The translations under genes and the position numbers were made by a program. The notes under the pieces were generated by a model that did no database searches, was not told the DNA's origin, and worked only from the letters and a program-made list of their open reading frames with translations. Shown in pieces: positions 61,197 to 64,000 of a DNA stretch of 64,000 nucleotides. Each line of letters begins with the position of its first letter. Position 1 is the first letter of the stretch. The DNA comes from Mucilaginibacter sp. (GTDB lineage Bacteria > Bacteroidota > Bacteroidia > Sphingobacteriales > Sphingobacteriaceae), in assembly GCF_028288225.1 (NCBI RefSeq), contig NZ_JAQBOC010000003.1, positions 186,001-250,000 of the forward strand. Reading direction: 5' to 3'.

Positions 61197-63818
61197 ATGA
61201 AAAACAAATCTGATCGCAGGGTTTTTCTGAAAAATATTGGCGTTGGCAGTGCTGCTGCTTTGCTGCCTGTTAGCGCTTTGAGCATTGCTGATGCAAAAGA
61301 AACTGTTGATGATAAAGCCGTTCCGGCTGTTACAATCCCCGGTAAACGTAAATATAATACGGAATATACAGGTCAGCACCTTAACCGCGTAGCATTCCCT
61401 ATAGGCGGACTTGGGGCCGGCATGTTTTGCATGGAAGGCACGGGGGCTATCTCACACATGTCTGTTAAAAACAAACCCGAAATATTTAATGAGCCAGGCA
61501 TGTTTGCCGCAATTTGCGTTAAAGGTGCAAAAAATGGCGCCAAGCTGTTAGAAGGTCCTGTGCCTGATTGGAAGAAATTCGGACTTAAGGATGCCGCTAA
61601 TGGACTAGGCGGTGCTACAACCGGATTGCCGCATTTTCATAATGCAAGCTTTAAGGCCCGGTTCCCCTTTGCATACCTTGATATTACTGATGCCGACCTG
61701 CCATTAAAAGTGCAGGTGACAGGATGGAGCCCATTCATTCCAACTGATGATGATAATTCAAGCCTGCCTGTCGGTGCCATGGAATATAAATTTACCAATA
61801 TAGGTAAAATGGAAGCCGATGCGGTTTTTTCATTTAACACGAAGAATTTTTTGGGTTTTGATAAAGGTGAAGATAAGATCACTCCTTTAGAAAATGGCTT
61901 TATATTAACCCAGCTTGGAACAAAAGAAAAACCATTGAGGTCGGATTTTGCCGTTTTTACAGATGAAAGCGATACCATTGTTGATCATTGCTGGTTTCGC
62001 GGTGGCTGGTGGGACCCGGTTACCATGGCCTGGAACGAGGTAAAGAGCGGTAATGCAAAGGCAAACCCGCCTGTGGATAAGGATGCTCCGGGCGCGAGTT
62101 TATACGTGCCCTTTAAGCTATTGCCGGGTAAGGAAAAAGTGATCAAGGTAATGATGGCCTGGTACACGCCGGATTCTGAACTAACCTACGGTGAAATGGG
62201 CACACGGAAGGAAAATTGCGACCCGGCAAGTGGCTGTTGCAATTCACCTTCTGACATCGACCTTGATAAATATGATAAAGATTTTAACGGCAAGTTCTAT
62301 AAACCCTGGTACAGCAGCCGCTTCAGCAGCATTGAAGAAGTTAGTGCATACTGGAAAAAGAATTATGATGAGCTAAGGAAAAAATCAACGCTTTTTAAAG
62401 ATGCTTTTTTTTCGTCAACGCTTCCACCCGAGGTAATGGAAGCGGTTGCTGCTAATCTGTCTATATTAAAGTCGCCAACAGTTATGCGTCAGTATGATGG
62501 CCGGCTATGGAGCTTTGAGGGCTGTGCCGATGACAACGGTTGCTGCCATGGCTCGTGCACACATGTGTGGAACTATGCGCAGGCTATTCCGCATTTGTTT
62601 CCGGCATTGGAAAGGAGCTTGAGGCATACTGAATTTTGCGAAAGCCAGGACGTTAACGGGCACCAAACATTCAGGGCTAATTTACCCATCCAGCCAACCA
62701 AACATGATTTTCATGCTGCGGCAGATGGCCAGTTAGGCGGCATAATGAAAGTTTACCGCGAGTGGCGTATTTATGGTGATAATATATGGCTAAAAAAAAT
62801 GTACCCCATGGTAAAAACCAGCATGGATTATTGCATCAGCACGTGGGACCCGCGGCATAGGGGGGCAATTGAAGAACCGCACCACAATACTTATGACATT
62901 GAATTTTGGGGTGGCGATGGCATGCACACCAGCTTTTACTCCGGTGCTTTAAATGCCATTATTGCAATGGGTGAGTTTTTAAAAGCTGATGTTGCTAAAT
63001 ATAAAGAGTTAGCTGTGAAGGCCAAAAATTTGATCGAAACAGAATTGTATGATGGTGAGTATTTTATCCAGGAAATAAAGTATAAAGACTTGAACGCCAA
63101 AAATCCTGCGACAGCAAAATCCTTCGGCGGAGAGTATTCAAAAGAAGCACAGGCGCTTATGGAAAAGGAAGGGCCTAAATACCAATACGGGAAAGGCTGT
63201 TTGTCTGACGGGATTCTCGGCGCCTGGATTGGCCGGATGTGCGGTGTTGACGAAACTATCGACCCAAAAAAGATAAAAAGCCACTTGATGGCTGTTCACA
63301 AATATAATTTGAAGGAGAATTTAAGCGAGCATGCCAATCCGCAGCGACCAACTTACGCGTTAGGTGATGAAGGCGGCTTGCTTTTATGCACCTGGCCCAA
63401 AGGCGGTAAGCTTTCGCTTCCGTTTGTTTACAGTGCTGAGGTGTGGACAGGTATTGAGCACCAGGTAGCATCGCACCTGATGCTGATGGGGAATGTAAAA
63501 GAAGGGCTGGAGATAGTGAGGGCATCACGCGACAGGTATGACGGAAAAATCAGAAATCCCTTTAACGAATATGAATGCGGCAGCTGGTATGCGCGTGCTT
63601 TATCAAGCTATGGCTATTTGCAGGCTTTAACCGGCGTGCGTTATGATGCGGTTGATAAAACGCTGCACATCAATTCAAAAATCGGCGACTTTACAAGCTT
63701 TATTTCAACAGAAACAGGCTTTGGAACAGTAAGCCTTAAACAGGGAAAGCCGCAGGTTAAAATTGTGTACGGAAATATCAGTATTAAAAAAACACTGGTA
63801 TCCGGCAAGCAAGCTTAG
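61197..63818 (+). CDS. GH116 family glycoside hydrolase (glucosylceramidase-like), Tat-exported
   Basis: 873 residues. The N-terminus has a twin-arginine signal (DRRVFLKN, then GVGSAAALLPVSAL), so it should be exported folded. An N-terminal beta domain (about 55-400, FPIGGLGAGMFCMEGTG) is followed by an alpha/alpha barrel with LWSFEGCADDNGCCHGSCTH, HVWNYAQAIPHLFPALERSL, HNTYDIEFWGG and GKGCLSDGILGAW. D671 in GCLSD aligns with the acid/base of characterised GH116 enzymes. The family includes human GBA2 and bacterial beta-glucosidases. The nucleophile position could not be placed with certainty (see findings). The gene is preceded by a 101-nt spacer and may be transcribed alone. Confidence 0.85.
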   Translation: MKNKSDRRVFLKNIGVGSAAALLPVSALSIADAKETVDDKAVPAVTIPGKRKYNTEYTGQHLNRVAFPIGGLGAGMFCMEGTGAISHMSVKNKPEIFNEPGMFAAICVKGAKNGAKLLEGPVPDWKKFGLKDAANGLGGATTGLPHFHNASFKARFPFAYLDITDADLPLKVQVTGWSPFIPTDDDNSSLPVGAMEYKFTNIGKMEADAVFSFNTKNFLGFDKGEDKITPLENGFILTQLGTKEKPLRSDFAVFTDESDTIVDHCWFRGGWWDPVTMAWNEVKSGNAKANPPVDKDAPGASLYVPFKLLPGKEKVIKVMMAWYTPDSELTYGEMGTRKENCDPASGCCNSPSDIDLDKYDKDFNGKFYKPWYSSRFSSIEEVSAYWKKNYDELRKKSTLFKDAFFSSTLPPEVMEAVAANLSILKSPTVMRQYDGRLWSFEGCADDNGCCHGSCTHVWNYAQAIPHLFPALERSLRHTEFCESQDVNGHQTFRANLPIQPTKHDFHAAADGQLGGIMKVYREWRIYGDNIWLKKMYPMVKTSMDYCISTWDPRHRGAIEEPHHNTYDIEFWGGDGMHTSFYSGALNAIIAMGEFLKADVAKYKELAVKAKNLIETELYDGEYFIQEIKYKDLNAKNPATAKSFGGEYSKEAQALMEKEGPKYQYGKGCLSDGILGAWIGRMCGVDETIDPKKIKSHLMAVHKYNLKENLSEHANPQRPTYALGDEGGLLLCTWPKGGKLSLPFVYSAEVWTGIEHQVASHLMLMGNVKEGLEIVRASRDRYDGKIRNPFNEYECGSWYARALSSYGYLQALTGVRYDAVDKTLHINSKIGDFTSFISTETGFGTVSLKQGKPQVKIVYGNISIKKTLVSGKQA

Positions 63819-63848
63819 TTGAATGACAGGAAAATTAATTTACAAGCT

Positions 63849-64000
63849 ATGAATATTGAAGCAAACAGAGTTGTATCACTTCGTTTTGTTATGAAAAATA
63901 ATGATGGCGATGTTATTGAAGATATTATGAACCAGGCGCCTGTAGATTATCTGCATGGCTCGGGTAATATTTTACCGGCTTTAGAGGCGGCAGTTGGGGG
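63849..64000 (+). CDS. SlyD-like FKBP-type peptidyl-prolyl isomerase, 5' part only
   Basis: 50 codons are visible from ATG 63849 before the window ends. The sequence reads VVSLRFVMKNNDGDVIED, then DYLHGSGNILPALEAAV, which is the start of a SlyD/FKBP-type isomerase (the HGxGxxxPALE motif). The domain would continue to about 150 residues outside the window. It follows the GH116 gene by 30 nt and could be co-transcribed. Whether it has the SlyD metal-binding tail cannot be seen. Confidence 0.82.
   Translation, partial: MNIEANRVVSLRFVMKNNDGDVIEDIMNQAPVDYLHGSGNILPALEAAVG

Overview
The window looks like a chromosomal segment of a Sphingobacteriaceae-type Bacteroidota (Mucilaginibacter/Pedobacter-like; the genus is an inference). 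Support comes from the SusC/SusD pair, PorT-type barrels, a GtaA-type glutaminase, a Reg_prop/Y_Y_Y hybrid kinase, a DUF5777 protein, AT-rich spacers with occasional TAnnTTTG-like -7 boxes, and few Shine-Dalgarno sites. I see no rRNA, tRNA, CRISPR array, transposase or phage gene.

Layout. (1) 1-9.2 kb: a secreted GtaA-like protein, a large hybrid two-component kinase, and a NIPSNAP protein directly followed by a CrtI/PYROXD2-like FAD oxidoreductase. (2) 9.4-18.4 kb: a tripartite MacAB-TolC-like exporter (adaptor, outer-membrane channel, ATPase, two FtsX-type permeases) followed by its probable regulators, an NtrC-type activator overlapping an NtrY/NtrB-type kinase. (3) 18.5-19.3 kb: an AqpZ-type aquaporin. 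(4) 19.5-44.8 kb: a large surface-glycan locus of 23 genes, with a PglK/MsbA-like ABC flippase, a Wzx flippase, two Wzy/ligase-type membrane proteins and seven glycosyltransferases. Inside it are two divergent operons rich in tailoring enzymes. One has a methyltransferase, amidohydrolase, polysaccharide deacetylase, GNAT protein, flavin-reductase-like protein and glycosyltransferase. The other has a B12/radical SAM protein, methyltransferase, radical SAM/SPASM-like protein, second B12/radical SAM protein and second methyltransferase. No priming sugar-phosphate transferase, Wza or Wzc lies in the window. (5) 45.1-51.7 kb: an ECF sigma factor, a membrane/barrel protein that may control it, YceI, DUF5777, a PQQ-propeller/cytochrome c lipoprotein and a TMEM175-type channel. 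(6) 51.8-59.2 kb, minus strand: a duplicated DoxX-like protein, an unrecognised conserved small protein, a PorT barrel and a SusC/SusD pair. (7) 59.5-64.0 kb: a TsdA-like dihaem cytochrome coupled to a secreted DsrE-like protein, a Tat-exported GH116-family protein, and the start of a SlyD-like FKBP isomerase cut by the window end.

The spacers hold unusually long palindromes: a 120-nt element at about 9.2 kb, a 225-nt nested palindrome at 15.5 kb, a pair of covarying hairpins at 34.0 kb and a perfect 26-bp stem at 48.6 kb. Two of them begin at the stop codon of the preceding gene. The best candidate for an undescribed system is the tailoring core of the glycan locus (22.2-34.0 kb). A structured leader lies upstream of its radical SAM operon.
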